The position numbers were made by a program, and so were the translations under genes. This document shows, piece by piece, positions 46,201 through 59,900 of a DNA stretch of 64,000 bases (position 1 is its first letter; each line of letters opens with the position of its first letter). A model generated the notes under the pieces. That model was not told the DNA's origin. It ran no database searches and saw only the letters and a program-made list of their open reading frames with translations. Source of the stretch: Rhabdornis inornatus (lineage: Eukaryota; Chordata; Aves; Passeriformes; Rhabdornithidae); assembly GCA_013397075.1 (NCBI GenBank), contig VWZS01000187.1:2007083-2071082 (forward strand), in the 5' to 3' direction.

Positions 46201-49200
46201 ATCTTCCTACCTTGTACACTGAGCTCTCCCAGTGAGAGGAAGTGGGAGGTGACTTGAGGTGGCAAGGGGAAGAGATGGATGACATGAGCCTACACTGCAA
46301 ACCACTTCTATTTACCCACAGCCTACTGCATTACAAAGAAGCGGTGCTGGCCAGCAGGGAGAGTGGTTGCAAAGTTTCAAAACAGGTTGCCTGGGCTGTA
46401 CTGAGGCAAGATGTGAAGCCACTGAGTTACTATCAGGATTACTCTATTCTTAGCATCTCAGCATGTGTTCAGCCCCCACATACCACTACCTAAATATAGT
46501 TCCTACTGAAGGACAGATGCTGCCAAGTTGCATCTGACCCCCTCCTCTCTTGCATTCTTTTCCTGAAAGCTAGGCTGAATTCCCCAAGACACGTCAACAG
46601 TCAGCATGTCCTTTTGTCTGCCTAGGGCTGTACAAGGAAACTTGTACTGTACTGTTAAAGCCCGATCTCAACCCTCGCCTTCCTGGCCTCTCCTAGCACT
46701 GACCTCTCTTTCAACACCTTTTCTTATTCCTTTCTTCTTCAGTTGTTACCTTACTTTTTTTTTTTTTTAGTGTCTCAGCTGCCTCTGTCCTTTCCCTTCT
46801 GTCTGATTGAACATGATCAATGGGAGGAAGCAGGCAAAGTAATGAAAGAAAACATATGTGTGTATGTGCATGTACATAGGTACTGCAGACACCCAAACCT
46901 CTCTGACAAAAGCTCTTTTGTCGCTACAGATCTTCTGCTGAGAGGGCAGGGAGATAGACAGTTTTCTGAGTAAATGTGTTGCAGTTTTTTACACTGATTT
47001 GTATTTCCAGTAGCATAAATCCATAGGACTCTGAAATCGGGATTTCCTAAACTCATCTGAAATCTAAACAGGACATACATGACAGGAGTATGCCATAGGA
47101 GAGTGTGTCCACTGAGGATGGAGTGGAAAGTTTAACAGTCACTTCCAAGAGGCTCACAGAATTTGTGGGGGTCCTCCCACAAGAGGAGAGGTCAGTCCTC
47201 ACCACTATGTGCTAGAAGGTCGAGCAGTGCAAACCCCCAGGGCCAGGTCTGGGGCCAGCCCTGACCACTTGTCAGAGTCTGTCAGTGCTGCTGCTCACTT
47301 GCACAAGAAAGCTCTCCAGGTATGTGTTACAGAAGGCAGACAGGTTTTGTCTTTGAAATACCACTTCTTTCAACTTTTCCCACCTCTTCAGAACAGCTGT
47401 TGGGTGACACCTTCCAAGCTTTCTGCAGCTTAAGGAGAAGCTCCCTGGTAGTGACACTTCATGTGGCTCACCGGGTGCCCAGGAGAGGGCATCTTTAGGA
47501 CATGGAGAGCAAGTGGCTGATCCTGAGGGCAGCCTGACCTTCAGGATGGACAGGGAGCCTGGCTTTTGGACTGGGCAGCCACCCTGGCTTGGGGCCTCAA
47601 AGGCTCAGTGCTGCCCTCGCTGTACTAAAGATGAGCAGGTTATGGGTTGTCATTAAAGTCTCTACAGCACAGACCTGGCACTCATATAAAAACTGGCAGG
47701 CTTGTGTTGGTCTCTGTCCAGAGGCTCTGCAGCCTCCAGCACACTGCACCCTGCTGTTGTGGCTGTGGATTAAGTCCTGTCCTGTTCTTCTTTCTCTGCA
47801 CAATCCTCTTCTGTGTTTAACCCCTTTGCCTTCCTCCCTGGCAAATGCAGTGGGGTAAGGGTTTGGCATAAAAGTGAAGCTGTGGATTGTGGTGCTGTGA
47901 CACTACCACACACAGAGAGAGAAAGACTTACACTTGACTTCAAGGATGTTGGTAGGAAAAGAGAACTTTATTTTGGTTTCATGTGTATTTATAGAATTTT
48001 AACAGTGAGCATGGATTGGACAGTGATGATGAGACTTTTTGACTTTACTGGATTAATCACCTGTCCTTCAATGCTCGCTTCCTCTAAAGAGGAATGCAAA
48101 ACATTACTGTTTGCCAGAAAGAGTGTGAGAAAGTGTAACAAGAATACATTAACATTAAAAACCCTAAAGCACTAAAACAACAGTGGATAGTTCATGTCCC
48201 TCTGATCCCAGGATGCAAATTCATAAACTTTCAGGGAGGGTTTATAAATCTGTGGAAGACTGAGCCAGACACATGCCATTTTCAGACTCTATAGGTCTCT
48301 TTCTGCACTGGAAGAGACCTGGTCCTGTTTTCCCACAAAGGAATGGAGACATGGAAAAGTCCCTCCTGGATTGTAAAGCACTGAAGTACCAAAAGTTGCT
48401 TTAGTGCATGTGCTTTCTGTCAGTCCAGTAAAATTTGAGCACAGACCAAGCCAGACCCAGAATCCTCACTAACCATGAGAAAAATGCATTGCCTGCTCAT
48501 GATTATCAACCCTGGTCTGCTTGAGTCCCACCAACCTTCTCTGGTATAAAGGTACCTGAAACAGCCTTGGGCAGTGCTGGGAGCACAGCCTGATCCTTCC
48601 TGCCTGGGAACCCCAAATAGTTGCCTGCAAAGACTTGTACCAGTACTGAGGGATTAGAGAATCGCAAGAAGTTTACTGTTGCTGTTCTGGCTGGTCACCA
48701 GCCTACATCCTTGGTTTCAGTGGAGGAATACCATGGGATGTGAGGAATGCTCTGAATACCTGCTGACAGCCTTTAACCCCCAGTCCCCTCGCTTCACAAC
48801 TGGGAGAGATACTCAGCAAGTATATTCCCATCCAGTGCTAAGCACCAAGTACTTGGCTGTGGAGCAGCAGTTGGCCTTTTGAGGAATACCAGGAAACCCT
48901 CCTTTTAACCTCTTTTCAACTTCCTAAATCTTTTCATTAGCTGTGTCAGTAGGCAGCACTGGAAAATGTGTCTTCTTTACCTTCTCAGTTAACAGCTGCA
49001 TCTGGAGGAAGTATTAGGAAGCAGCATTTATTCTGTAACAGTGGTTCTTCAGCAGTAGTTCATTACAGACCTACACATGCTCATTCCAGGCTTATATTAA
49101 CAAGGAGGGAGATAAAGGACTAAAATGACAGAGGCTGATGGATGTGGCAGCTGGGATGAGCCAGTCCCTATTTTAAGCATGCAGGCAAGATTTAGGGTCA

Positions 49201-52200
49201 AGTTGGAAAGGCTACAGAGTGATAAAGTACCAGTGAACACAAAAACAACTGGAAGCATAGCCCTCCTCTTTCCATCTTCTTTCCCAACACCTCTCAGTCC
49301 TGCTGACAGGCTGACCTGGGAGGAGTGTTGCTCTTGTCTGTTCAACACAGGCCAGTAGGGTCAAGGCCAAGGCACTCACACCCGCCATGGGTGCAGGGGG
49401 CCTGGGCCCTAAGACCAGCCAATCATGCCATGGGACTTCCTTAGGGCTCCAGCTCTCTCCTCTCTTGCTCCCCTGCTGCTCCCGCAAGGATGGGACAGCA
49501 ATCCTCCCACGTCCACTTCTCTTTCCTGAAGCTGCCATTATGATGTTATAGATGAGTCTGGTGGCTCAAGTGGCAAGGCTGTGAGATTTAGGTGAAGGTG
49601 CCCTGTTGAGTATTACTTCTCTGCTGGGATCTGACACAGTCTGTTCACTGCACCCTCTGTTAAGCAGCTCTGCACTGATTTGTCTTTCACTTAACTGCAA
49701 GACCTGAAGAAATATTCTAGAAGAATCTATAAATGGAGTGTAATACTACCTTAGTCCTCACTTGCTCTGACACAGTGATTTTACCTGGCTATTCTTTTAT
49801 ATGCAAAAATGAGTACATTATGGGTGCCAAGGTGTCCTACAAGACTATCCCCATTGCTTGCCTATATGGGAGAGGTTTGTGGTTTTTGGCTGAGTGCACA
49901 TTTGGTTTGCTTGCTTGCTTGCCCTAGTAGAAAGGCTAAGCTGAGCTGGTAAGAAGTTTAACTGATGGATGATGGAATGAAAGGGAGAGGGAACACTTGG
50001 TACAAGATGGCCATGAGAGGCCAGATCTAGGAGCTTGCCTGGAACCAGTGACTGATTCCCTTCTCAGATATAGCAATGCATATCTTGCACAACTCCTGTT
50101 AAGGCTAAGGATTTATTCCAAGTTTACACTTGTGTAACAGGACACCATATGGCCTGATGCAGATGTCCAGAAATACTCTACCAAAGCCATTGGAGCAGAA
50201 ATGCTTAACAACAGAATATGCCTCAGAGATGCCACATCTCCCCAGTGTCAGCTTCCCTGAGGATGGTACTTGCAGAGGCTCTGCATGAGTCAGGGATCAT
50301 ACCAAGGAAGTACAGTAGAGTCATGCAGAAGGACACATAGTCATGTGCAGGCATAGTCTGTTCTCTCTCTGAAACAGACTCCCTAACCAACTTACGAGAC
50401 ACAGAACAAGAGAAGAAGAGCATGTAAATATTCTTGAGTCTTTCATCTGCACTAAACAACTTGAATGGGGTTGGTGATCAGGCCTATGCTCAGCAGAGTG
50501 ATTTTTGGAATAACAGGAATACAGAGACCAAAAGGCACAGCCAGGGCTCATCCAAGAGGATTAGTGCTCCACTCTGTCACCACAGTAGTCTTAGGCCTTA
50601 TTTTGTTTTGTGAGGAATGGAGCAACAGAAGGGCCAGAAAAAGACAAGCAACTGAACTAAATAGCTGCTGTTCTTCCCTTCAACCTTATCCTCTCCTGCT
50701 TTTTCAGATTCGAAAGAGAAGCAAAGCATGCCGTGGAGGCCTGTGGGAAAATGATGTTCTAGTATCTATCAATGGGAAGTCATGTGCTGGCCTGTCCCAT
50801 GCTAATGCCATGCAGATCATCGATTCCTCCAATGGCACACTCAACATCCGTGTGAAAAGGTAACCTGCTCCCAAGTCCCAGTGCTGTGACAGTGCAGGCA
50901 GTAGGGTGGTTTCATCCAGTACAACAGCTGTCCACATCCAGCAGAAACAAGGCAGGCATGAAGCCTTTGGTTTCACCATACTGCAAGGTGTACTAGGAGG
51001 ACTTACCCATGTCCCAGCATGGCTAACATGTGGACATCTCAGTTTTGCCCTGTCTTACAGTGGGCTGTTGTAGTCCAACAGTCTGTATACTGACTCCACA
51101 AAGATTAGAGGTGTGTGGCTAAGCCCCATTTTTATGGGAAGAAATATCTGTGCCAGTCTCTAGCTCAGGAGAATACTGGAGATCAGGCTCAAATTTATGG
51201 ACAAAAAATAGTCCCAGTAATATTCCTTGTCCTCCCTGTGCCAAGTTAACCCAGTGCGTCAGTGCATGCTGGATGCAGCCCAAACTATAAATGAATAATC
51301 CTATAAAGGTGAAGGCAGCAAAGCTGTGTGAGGTCCTTGCTAGTCCACACGACTGCCTAAACAGAAGTCACCCTCAGAAAATCAGGCCCTGGTGAAGGGG
51401 GCTGGGAGATGTGATCTTCTACAGTCCTGAAAAGACAGAGAGTGGTGAGATGTGAGCAGCCGGGAGGGACAGCCACGCTGGTTGCTGTCATCCCTAAAGC
51501 AGGAACAGAGGTGGGCAGTGCTCAGAGAAGGAAAGCCTGAGCGTGTAGGGTCTTCCTTTAGGCTTCAGAAAAAGTGCCAGTGCCTTTTGATGTGCTCACT
51601 CTATACCCTAGCTGTGATTAAGTGGGATGAGTAAATTCTATACAAGGTGTCCAGAATAGCTCCTGGTCCCTTGCCAAGGCCTTATCTCATACCATTGGAC
51701 CCTATCTTCAGCCAACAGGTGCCCGGGCAAATTCTAATTGGTCAAAATCAGCAGACTTAGAATTAACAAAGTGACAAAGGCAGGCTTCTTGCAGCCCTCT
51801 GGATGGAGCCAACACTGGATGGTTTGGAAATAATGTATTCATTTGGAGTAGGGGAGAAATCATTAAATGTTTCTTTCTTGATCAGCTCTATTCCCAGTTC
51901 ATCTTTACCTTCCCAGAGAAAACGCCAATCATTCCTGTTCAGAAAGGAGAGGTAGCTGGATGATTCTGGAGTATGTGTATTTCAGAAAAAGAAGAAGGGA
52001 GAGACACTGGCCTGACAGAACACAACAAGAGAAACCAGCTTACAAGCAGTTAATGCTTCTCGGTTACCTGGTCAAGTGTTCAAAGAAGAGGAAGGACTGT
52101 TCTGTTTTGCTTGTGGAATGTTGAGGTTGCTCCCCAGTGAGATTTCATAACGGCACATAGTATTAAAAAAATAAACTGCCAGAGAAATTCTCCCACCCTT

Positions 52201-53986
52201 AGCTTCCATAAAAGTTTGCATTTGACATAAATATAAATTTTCCACAGTTCAGAATTGGGATCCGAGTCATGAGTTCCACCACTTTACAGAGGCAATACTG
52301 GCTGCCTGGCTTCATGGTATGCATATTCACAAGGCAAATACTTAGGACTCCTTTATAGCTCTTATAAGCCCTGGTGAGTCTGAAGGAACAAGTTTCCAGC
52401 TCTATCTGTGTGGGTTGGAGTCAAACTGCTATTGAAATCCAGACGCACTCTTGAGGAGAGGGAAGACAAAATGGGCTCTTTTCCTGTCAGCACAGCCAAT
52501 TGTCCTTCCCTCTGGAAGCCAGCAGTAGGGTTGACTGCCCCAGTCTGCTCGGCACCTACTCCAGTCATCCTTCCAGATGTCTTAGAGGCTTGAAATTGCT
52601 ATGTCTAAGCCAAAGGCAAATGCCACCGTGGATATGGTCATCAAAACCCAGGTACTGATAGTTAGCTTGTGAAGCAGTCCCACAGTGAGCAGGCTAAATA
52701 TTAGAGCGGTCTCCTACCACCAGATACCATAGTCCTATCCCCAAAAAAGACTTGGGCCTTTATATCCTAAGTATTTGCTATTTACTCCCCTGTAGAGGTC
52801 AGAGCAAACAAATAGCACTGACTTCTTGGGAGCCCAGTCTGAACTAAAGCAGTTTGGAGGTGCCAGGATCTGCAGATCTGAGAGTCTCAGCAGCTGGAGC
52901 AGCTGGAGTGCAGTGTGATAGTTGAGCATCAGCTGTTCTCTGCTGACAAGCCACAGGCTGAAGGGTAGGTCTCACTGTCCTGGGGAATGCTTGCTATGCA
53001 GGAATTCCTCTCTCCAGGAGAAATGCCTGGGCAGCTGATTAAGCTTGGTAGATTTTTTATATAGGTTTTAGAGCATTCTGATTTTTAACACCTGGTTTCC
53101 ATAGAGCTGTGAAGCAGAAAGTCAGAATGAGAGTATGTAGCTGATGTCAGGGACAAGCCTGTCCTTGGCATCTACACTTCAGATGTCTGTGCCACCTGAA
53201 AAACACCTCTAATACTGCCCCAATCCATAGCCCTCTCTCAAATCAGAGTTTCCTTCCAGTTTAGCTACACAAGCCAGACTTCACTCACCACTTTTCCTTC
53301 TCCCCACAGGATAGTTGGTGGGGACCAGACTGGCCCATGGCTGCAGCGTTCCCCTTCTCCAGGGCAGCGAGTGCTCTCTTCACCATCTCTGCTCAGCCCC
53401 CCGGCACAGTTACTCAGCTCTGAACCAGCAGGAGCCCCAGTCACCACACAGCCCTCCCAGCCCTCCCAGCCCTCCCAGCCATGGAGGTCACAGAGGCACC
53501 TGGAGAGCCTCACGTCCCCACCGGACAGCGAGGCCTACTACGGTGAGACAGACAGCGATGCTGACAACGTGGCACAGGAGAAGCACCGCCGAGCTCGCAA
53601 GAAGAGCCCACGCTCCCCCCCTGACAGCACTGCCAGCTGTCACACACCACAGGACGAGGTGTCCCTGTCTGAACAGAGTGGCTACGAGAGCATGCCGGAG
53701 GCTGCTGCGCAGGGGGGAGCAGAGCTGGCCAGCTCCAGCGGGGTGGCCAAGAGGGAGATTGTCTGCCTGCCTGGCAGTCGCACAGACACTCCGTTCTCAG
53801 ACAGCGAGGGACAGTTGCGGCCACCCTCAACAGAGGGACGGGAGCCTTCTCCAGAGGCAATGCTCCTGCCCCATGGCACCAAGGCTATCCGAGCAGAACG
53901 CCATCTCATCCCCATGGTGGGGCCAGTGGAACATCCGATTGACGAAGACCTAACTACCACCTATACAGAGAAAGCCAAGCAGGCCA
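37186..53986 (+). CDS. SYNPO2L: SYNPO2L, synaptopodin 2-like (first three coding exons, 3' part missing)
   Basis: SYNPO2L (CHAP) is an actin- and alpha-actinin-associated Z-disc protein of heart and skeletal muscle in mammals. Three exons joined give 311 complete codons. A PDZ domain spans exons 1 and 2 (carboxylate-binding loop PWGFRLQGG; INGKSCAGLSHANAMQIID). It is followed by a Ser/Pro-rich disordered region with the conserved blocks PPDSEAYYGETDSDAD, HLIPMVGPVEHPIDED and LTTTYTEKAKQA. The MGAEEE start and these blocks fit SYNPO2L and not SYNPO2 (MGTGDF). The gene diverges from SEC24C, as in mammals. Human exon 4 begins KLQRAES. Nothing like it occurs before base 64000, so most of the actin-binding C-terminal half is outside the window. 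Confidence 0.95.
40345..40775 (+). mobile_element. CR1 LINE 3' fragment in SYNPO2L intron 1
   Basis: About 430 bp ending 'ttttatgattctatgata'. It shares 'aacaggttgcccagagaagt' and 'ctcattgtggccttccagta' with the 35.8 kb type. It has an internal deletion: 'agattagatgta' runs directly into 'gtgaggcactgg'. Confidence 0.9.
41573..41620 (+). repeat. C-rich 19-bp tandem repeat (2.5 units)
   Basis: The unit CTACCCCTTACCCCTTACA is repeated at 41573 and 41592, with a partial third copy. The inner CCCCTTA motif resembles telomeric sequence but is not TTAGGG/CCCTAA. Confidence 0.9.
50708..50859 (+). CDS. SYNPO2L: SYNPO2L exon 2, PDZ C-half
   Basis: 152 nt. The acceptor is GCTTTTTCAG|ATTCGA and the donor AAAAG|GTAACC. 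Codes residues 36-85: IRKRSKACRGGLWENDVLVS, INGKSCAGLSHANAMQIID and TLNIRVK. This completes the PDZ domain. Confidence 0.95.
50860..53309 (+). other. SYNPO2L intron 2
   Basis: 2.45 kb. Nothing recognised. A stretch near 51.36-51.62 kb vaguely recalls CR1 wording but is too weak to call. Confidence 0.75.
53310..53986 (+). CDS. SYNPO2L: SYNPO2L exon 3, Ser/Pro-rich linker
   Basis: 677 nt. The acceptor is CTCCCCACAG|GATAGT and the donor GGCCA|GTAAGT. Codes residues 86-311. It includes a PSQ repeat at 53452-53478, PPDSEAYYGETDSDAD, DEVSLSEQSGYES and LIPMVGPVEHPIDEDL. It is markedly GC-richer than the flanking introns. A second long frame on the same strand (53315-53953) is a frame shadow. If the donor is ignored, the frame adds 21 residues and stops at TGA 54052-54054. 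Confidence 0.95.
53452..53478 (+). repeat. In-frame 9-bp coding repeat, three units (Pro-Ser-Gln)
   Basis: CCCTCCCAG occurs three times head to tail, in codon register. The unit multiplies without frameshift, so its copy number may vary between individuals or species. Confidence 0.9.
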
Positions 53987-56900
53987 GTAAGTCCTCTAAA
54001 CTGCCATTCACCCATGACTTTTCCTTGTGGTGGATTCTCCTTCCAAAAGCCTGATTCCTGCAAATGTCAGGTGGGTTAGTTCCTCTAGGTTGCAAAGGAG
54101 CACCAGTCAAATCAGACCTGCAGAGACCAGGGCTTCCTGCTGCAGTTATGGCACTGGAGACTACTGTCATGTGCCGGGGGGTTCTCCCCTTGCGACAACC
54201 TTACTGGCTTAACTGGGTAATAGTGTGGCTGTATTATAAAGCAGGATGGGCACGCAATGGTGTGCCAGAGATATCCTTTAATCCACATAGTCCAAGAAGC
54301 AGTATCCAAAAACGATGTTATTCCAAGGACAGGCAGTGACCAAAGACAGGGGTCAAGGGATCGAGTTTACAATACATAAGGAATACCTGAGGGCAAAAGC
54401 CCAATCCCGAAGGACTTGAACTTTTATGGCAAAGTTCTCAGACCAACCGAGAATTAGGGCTAGGAATAAGATTTACTTTGGAATGAGCTAATTAACATCT
54501 TCGCAGTGCCTGGTTTGCCAGGGTCTCAGATTTATGTCTCCTATTTCAGTTGATTCAATTACCACAGTCTACCTCACCCAAAACATCCTTAGAAACAGGT
54601 AAGAGAAAGGGTCTGGGGTCAGGGGTCTGGGTCTCACTCACAGAGGTTGCAGCCATTCAACCAGATGTGCTCTAGTACCTCTATGTGCTGAAAAAGGATG
54701 GATGTCATTGGTTTCTTCAACACTTTGGGCTAAGAAGACTCAGGTGACATGATGGTGTCAGGAAAGAACTTGGAAGTTAAATTTCCCCGGCTTTCCAGAG
54801 ATCTTATGGCAGCTCAGTTTGCTCCTTAGCTACCTGTGTGTTAAGCACAGAACACTCATTTCGAGAGGCTCCAAGGAGCCCTCTGTTCAGTTCAGCTCTC
54901 CATGGGCACAGAGGTGTGCAGTATTACACAATTAAGGATGATGAGAGATAACCTGCAGACAGCATAGCCACAAAAGAGTCTTGTCAATAACTGATTAATT
55001 TCTCTCACCCTGTCTAGCTCAGGGAGGGACTCTTCTACATCAACTTTCCCTGCAGTCACTCACTCCAGCAAGGATGCCCATGGCTGGCAGCAGCTGGTGA
55101 GTTCAGGTAGAAATTATAATTTTTTAGGTGTTGGCAGTGAAGGGTTGCCAGCAAGGATAGGCAGGAGATGGTAAATCAGCTCTTGAAACAGTTCCTTGTA
55201 GTGCCATCCTTGATAGTCAAGACCTTTCCATGTGGAATAAAGTACTGAAAAATGTAGTGTAGTATATGGGTGATGGGCCTGAAGTGACCTTAATTGTGAA
55301 TATCTTTCCTGATTTCTGCTACACATGGAGTATTTCAAGCACAAGCATGAGGGCAGAATAAAGTGTTGTCTGATTTCACAGTTGTGATCTATCTAGTACT
55401 ATTAAAAACAAGGTAACGATAAACTTATTTTCATATCTGTACCTCAGTGTGTAGTATAACTGACCACTTTACATTTTTCTGAGCCTGGAAATAAAGCAGG
55501 TTTTAAAAAAATTACTTTAAAAAGTGACAGAATGGAAAACAGAGACACAGAAAAGTTACTAGACTGAATAAGAAAGAAAACATAGAGATTCTAATTTCTG
55601 ATCCTCTGCTTCAAATGCTAGACATTTTACCCAGGACAGATAATACTGCAAGGCAATTATTAAACTTCTCTTTTCTCTTTTTCTTGGGCTAAATATTCTT
55701 TCATCTGTTCTGCCTAAGGAGTCCTATAGAGGTAACTTTCAAACCTAGGTGCTTCCTTCAGACAGGGCACTATCCTACTGCTCTTTCCAGTGTTAAGAGA
55801 GGAGGCTCAGTTGGGTCCTTTATGTCTTGCTCTGCTGGGCAGTGCACCTGACCTGATGCCTTGTTCTTCCTAGTATTTAGCTCTCATTTTCCTTAGGTCA
55901 GGAAAGAAATCAGCAATTTCAACCTCCCTAAAGACGAAGCTATTTTTTCCCTCTTTGAATAATGTACAAGCATGAGGTGAATGTTGAGAAAGGCATGTTC
56001 AGCTGCTCCCTGCCACCCGATAGTCCCAGCAGTAGAAGAGCAACTGCTTTACATCAAGACTTATTTCCATGGACGGCATCAGTACAGAGGGATCCCAGAA
56101 AAGTTACGTATTTAATTCAGAGCATTTCTGATGGCAAGATAATATCCCATGGCAGGAGATGATGCAACAATATTGTCAGCTGGAGTTAGGGTTCCCAGAA
56201 GCACTGCAGACTGCGGTAATATTTTATTCTCCTATTAGTCCTTCACTGCTCACCCTCTTTTTGGTTTATGTTTGGCCATGGGTGTCCTTCTGTAGGAGCT
56301 ACTCTGCCAGGGGTGGTAACTCACATGGTCTTTTCTTGCTTTACTAAATGAGAAGGCAAAATTCTACATTCTGATCATGCTGGAGCACAGCAGCCATTAA
56401 AACAAAACTCCAGCAGCCAGTGACTGTGAGAGAAGGAAGCAAGTAAGGAAGAAGAGTGGAAGATGTTCATTATATGGTGGACTGAGCTAAAGGACACCTA
56501 TACCTGGAATAAACACAGGTATAAACACAGCTATGGGGGACTGCTGAGCTGCACTGGCTCCATGGGAGGCTGCTTGCAGAGAAGCTGTGAACTGGCATGG
56601 GAGGACATGGTAGAGCATCTCTTGTCAGAAAGGTGTAGCCTTGGCAAGGATGTCTGGGCTAGCATTGCTCCAGCTCCTACAGCTGCTCCAGACTCCCATG
56701 GAGACAGCAGCATTTAAAGCTCTGTTCCTTTACCTTTCCTTAGCAATATCCACAACACAATAGCCTACTCTGGGACACACACACTCCTGGGTTTTGCTAA
56801 ACAGGAATGTGAAATCATGGTTTAGAAGTTAGGCAGGTGTTTAAAACCTGAGTTAGCTCCAGGGGAGTGACTTGGACTATCAGTTGTGAGAGTCTAAGTG

Positions 56901-59900
56901 TCGACATACAGGCAGGAGACATTTAAGGGCCATTGTGAATACCTAAGCAGATGGCTGCCTTTTGAAGCACTATCTAAATATATTCCCAGTGCATCTGCTA
57001 ACACACTCTCCTTGCCTTGCCACAGCCTTCTTCAGCTCCCCCCACTGCACCATAAGAATGTGAAAAACTGCTTTTTGTTTTGTTGGGACTGTTCCCCAGA
57101 TGGTTCCTTATCCTTCCTTCCTAGAATGTACTACTTTGTCATGTCTGCTCTGATGTTTACTTCAATTTTGGGGGTATTTCTCTTGTCCTTTGTTTTAATT
57201 CTTTCTACCTTTTCACTGCCATTTTTAAGCTCCAGAGACTCTCTCCCTTTCCCACTTGTCCCTGCACCTCAAGCAAATGGAATTACAGGTACATTATTTC
57301 TAGATGAGTATTTAGAAACATCAGACCTCTATATGAATAACTGAAATCCCAGAAAAATAACAGAATAGCACACCACCAAGAGTAGCAACTGACATTCTTC
57401 ACTGCTCTATTGCCCTGAAAGGATCACAGTAACACTGCTACTGCTGTCAGCTCTTGGGTTTTCTGTAGCTTTGTTCTTTACTTCCTATCTCTAGTACTTT
57501 TGTAAACTTTTGTCCTCATTGTGTGTGCTCCAGAGCTCTGAGCTTTCCAGATCGTAGGCAAGTGAGCACAGCTCCTCTGTCTCCCCTTTCCTGTATGATT
57601 TTCCTTTGTTTCTGATGGTTAGAAAATCTGATCTGTGCTGACTGTATACTGTCCTCAAGATCATCAATGAACTGAGGAAACACTTTCCATATTCCATTAC
57701 CATCTTTCCTAGTTGTACCAGCATGGGCAATCAGTCTTTATGTTCTGGTTGTTACTGAGGCATTTTTTCTTAATTTTCATCTGATGAACATTTCTCCAGT
57801 ACATGTTTGTTTTGGGTTTTTTTTGTTTGTTTGTTTGTTTTCAGTAACTCTACCAACACCTGGGAAGTACAACTGCTTTCCCTGCTTTTTGCTTAGAGGG
57901 TACAAATCAGGTGATAATTGCTGAAGGTGATGCTGCTGTTTGACACCTGCTTTGCATCACAGTAACATGGGAGCAAATGGAGCTCCCTTATTCATGCTAA
58001 GCAAGGCTTTGACTCCAGGAGCAGAACACAGTGTGCTGGCAAGCACCAACAGCCCAAGATCAGGATGTGGTAGCAGCTGATGGTGCCACCTTATGATGTC
58101 CCGCATGTCATCAGTTGCTGAGCTGTGCTTTTTCTTCCCCAGCAAAGACACAGGGTCTTAGAGTTCCTTAGAGAACCAACTGCTCCTGCAGTGAGGTTTG
58201 GGTCTCTCTCCTTCCAAAGTTTGTGCTCTATTTGCACATTGGTATTGGCTCATTTTTTTCAACCTGTGGGATAAGCATGTACATGATCACAGTTCTCCAT
58301 AGGACATATGACTTGGATTTGCCTGCTTAAAACCCACTCAGTGCATTACTGGTGCAGACTACTGGGGTACTCTGGGGACCCACACATCACCCAAATGCAG
58401 GGGAACTTGCCCTACAAGTAAAAAACTTTGGTCTGCAGCACTACCCAGTGGCTTCTATGCACCCTGGTGCTTAGCTCAGTGGGGTAAGAGAGCAGCCAGC
58501 AAACAGGGATTCTGCTATATTTTAAATGAACTATCAAACAGTCATGTTTGTGAACAGCTGGTATTTTGCCTAATCTGTAGAAACAAATCATGGATTTGCT
58601 TCCTTCCCACTAAAAATGTAAATTGCTCTTTTTTGAGAGGTGATTAATCCCTGGGGAAACTGGGGATCTTTAAGCACTCAGTTTGTTATCACTCTAAAAG
58701 GACAAGCTAAGTCCCTTCCTGAGATGATTTATGTGCAACTTGTATAGTGCAGAAGAAAACAAAGAGACAGAAAGACAGAACATACAAATTTAAAAATTGA
58801 AATCAGTTTCAGGAAGTTAGCAGAAAGCAGGAGCTTGTGGCAGGGAGAATCAGACTATAGTTGTCACAAGTAATGACAAGTGAGGTTTTTTGGTTCCCCA
58901 TAGGTTCCGCAGTGTCCTTCTCTTCTCCCCCCACCTTCAGAGACTTGGGACCCATCTGTAGCCAGGGTTGCTTCTTCTCAGCCACCTGTGCTCTCTGAAG
59001 TGCACTGTATTTTCACCCCATCCTAAATCATCTCACAGGACAAAAGGCTCAGCCTTCCTCACAACTGGAAATAGGATAGACATACCAGGACAGCAGTCTA
59101 TTCCTAACTTGCTAACATACTGTGTCAGTGCAAGAAGTGCTTCAAAATATCTTAATTTAAACTTATCTGCTGGACTATTTTTAGTTTCTGGGATTCAAGA
59201 GCCTTTCCATGTATGGTAAAGGAAGGGAGGGAAAACTGGGTGGGGAAATTTCCTCCTCTGCTTTATATGGGCCTGGCTGCCTGTGCAGAGTCATCAAAGT
59301 TACTACATTCCATATCAGAAAAGGAAATCCTTCTTGTTTAAAGCGGATGTACAGCAGCATCACTTGAAAAGATAGGATGCTTATAAATAAGTGGCCTGTT
59401 CATTGGCAGGTCATAGAGATTACCTCTTCTAAGAGTGACTGCAGTCACCTTTCTCTGCAGAGAGGGTGAGTGCAGCAAGCCATCTCTTAGCCTGTTGCTG
59501 GTATAGGCCACAGGGGCTGTGAACAAGATTGAGTATCTGAATGGCAATTTGAAGTTTTGCACCACATTTTCTATTTGGCTTTCGGCTTTGACAGTTGTAA
59601 CTAATGATCACAGTTATGTGACTGTTAGACTAACTTACTGGTTTTGTCATTCACTGCAGTCTAGGAGACCAATAGGTTTAGGACAGTAGCCTACTACTAC
59701 TACATCCTACGTGTCTTAAAGTAAAATAGAAAAGCATTCTGCTTAGACCAGGAGATTAAAATTAATTGCCTGAACTATTAATCTTACAGAAGTCTGTTCC
59801 TAATAGTGTGAAGCCATGCTGAATCACCCTTGGCCCTTGCCACTCAATGAGCAGCCAGCCATTTGGAAAACAAGGACAACAGCTTCCATGGTTGAATCAC

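Larger units (their letters stand above)
37291..50707 (+). other. SYNPO2L intron 1
   Basis: 13.4 kb, containing one CR1 fragment (40.35-40.78 kb), the C-rich tandem repeat (41.57-41.62 kb) and a T15 run near 46.76 kb. Scattered open frames of 60-130 codons show no homology that I recognise. Base 39791 is N. Confidence 0.8.

Noticed and set aside
51361..51620. Possible fifth CR1 fragment
   Set aside because: Only scattered word similarity to CR1, with no tail motif or continuous match.
53315..53953. 212-codon plus-strand open frame over SYNPO2L exon 3
   Set aside because: Frame shadow. The frame that joins exon 2 in phase and carries PPDSEAYYGETDSDAD is the real one.
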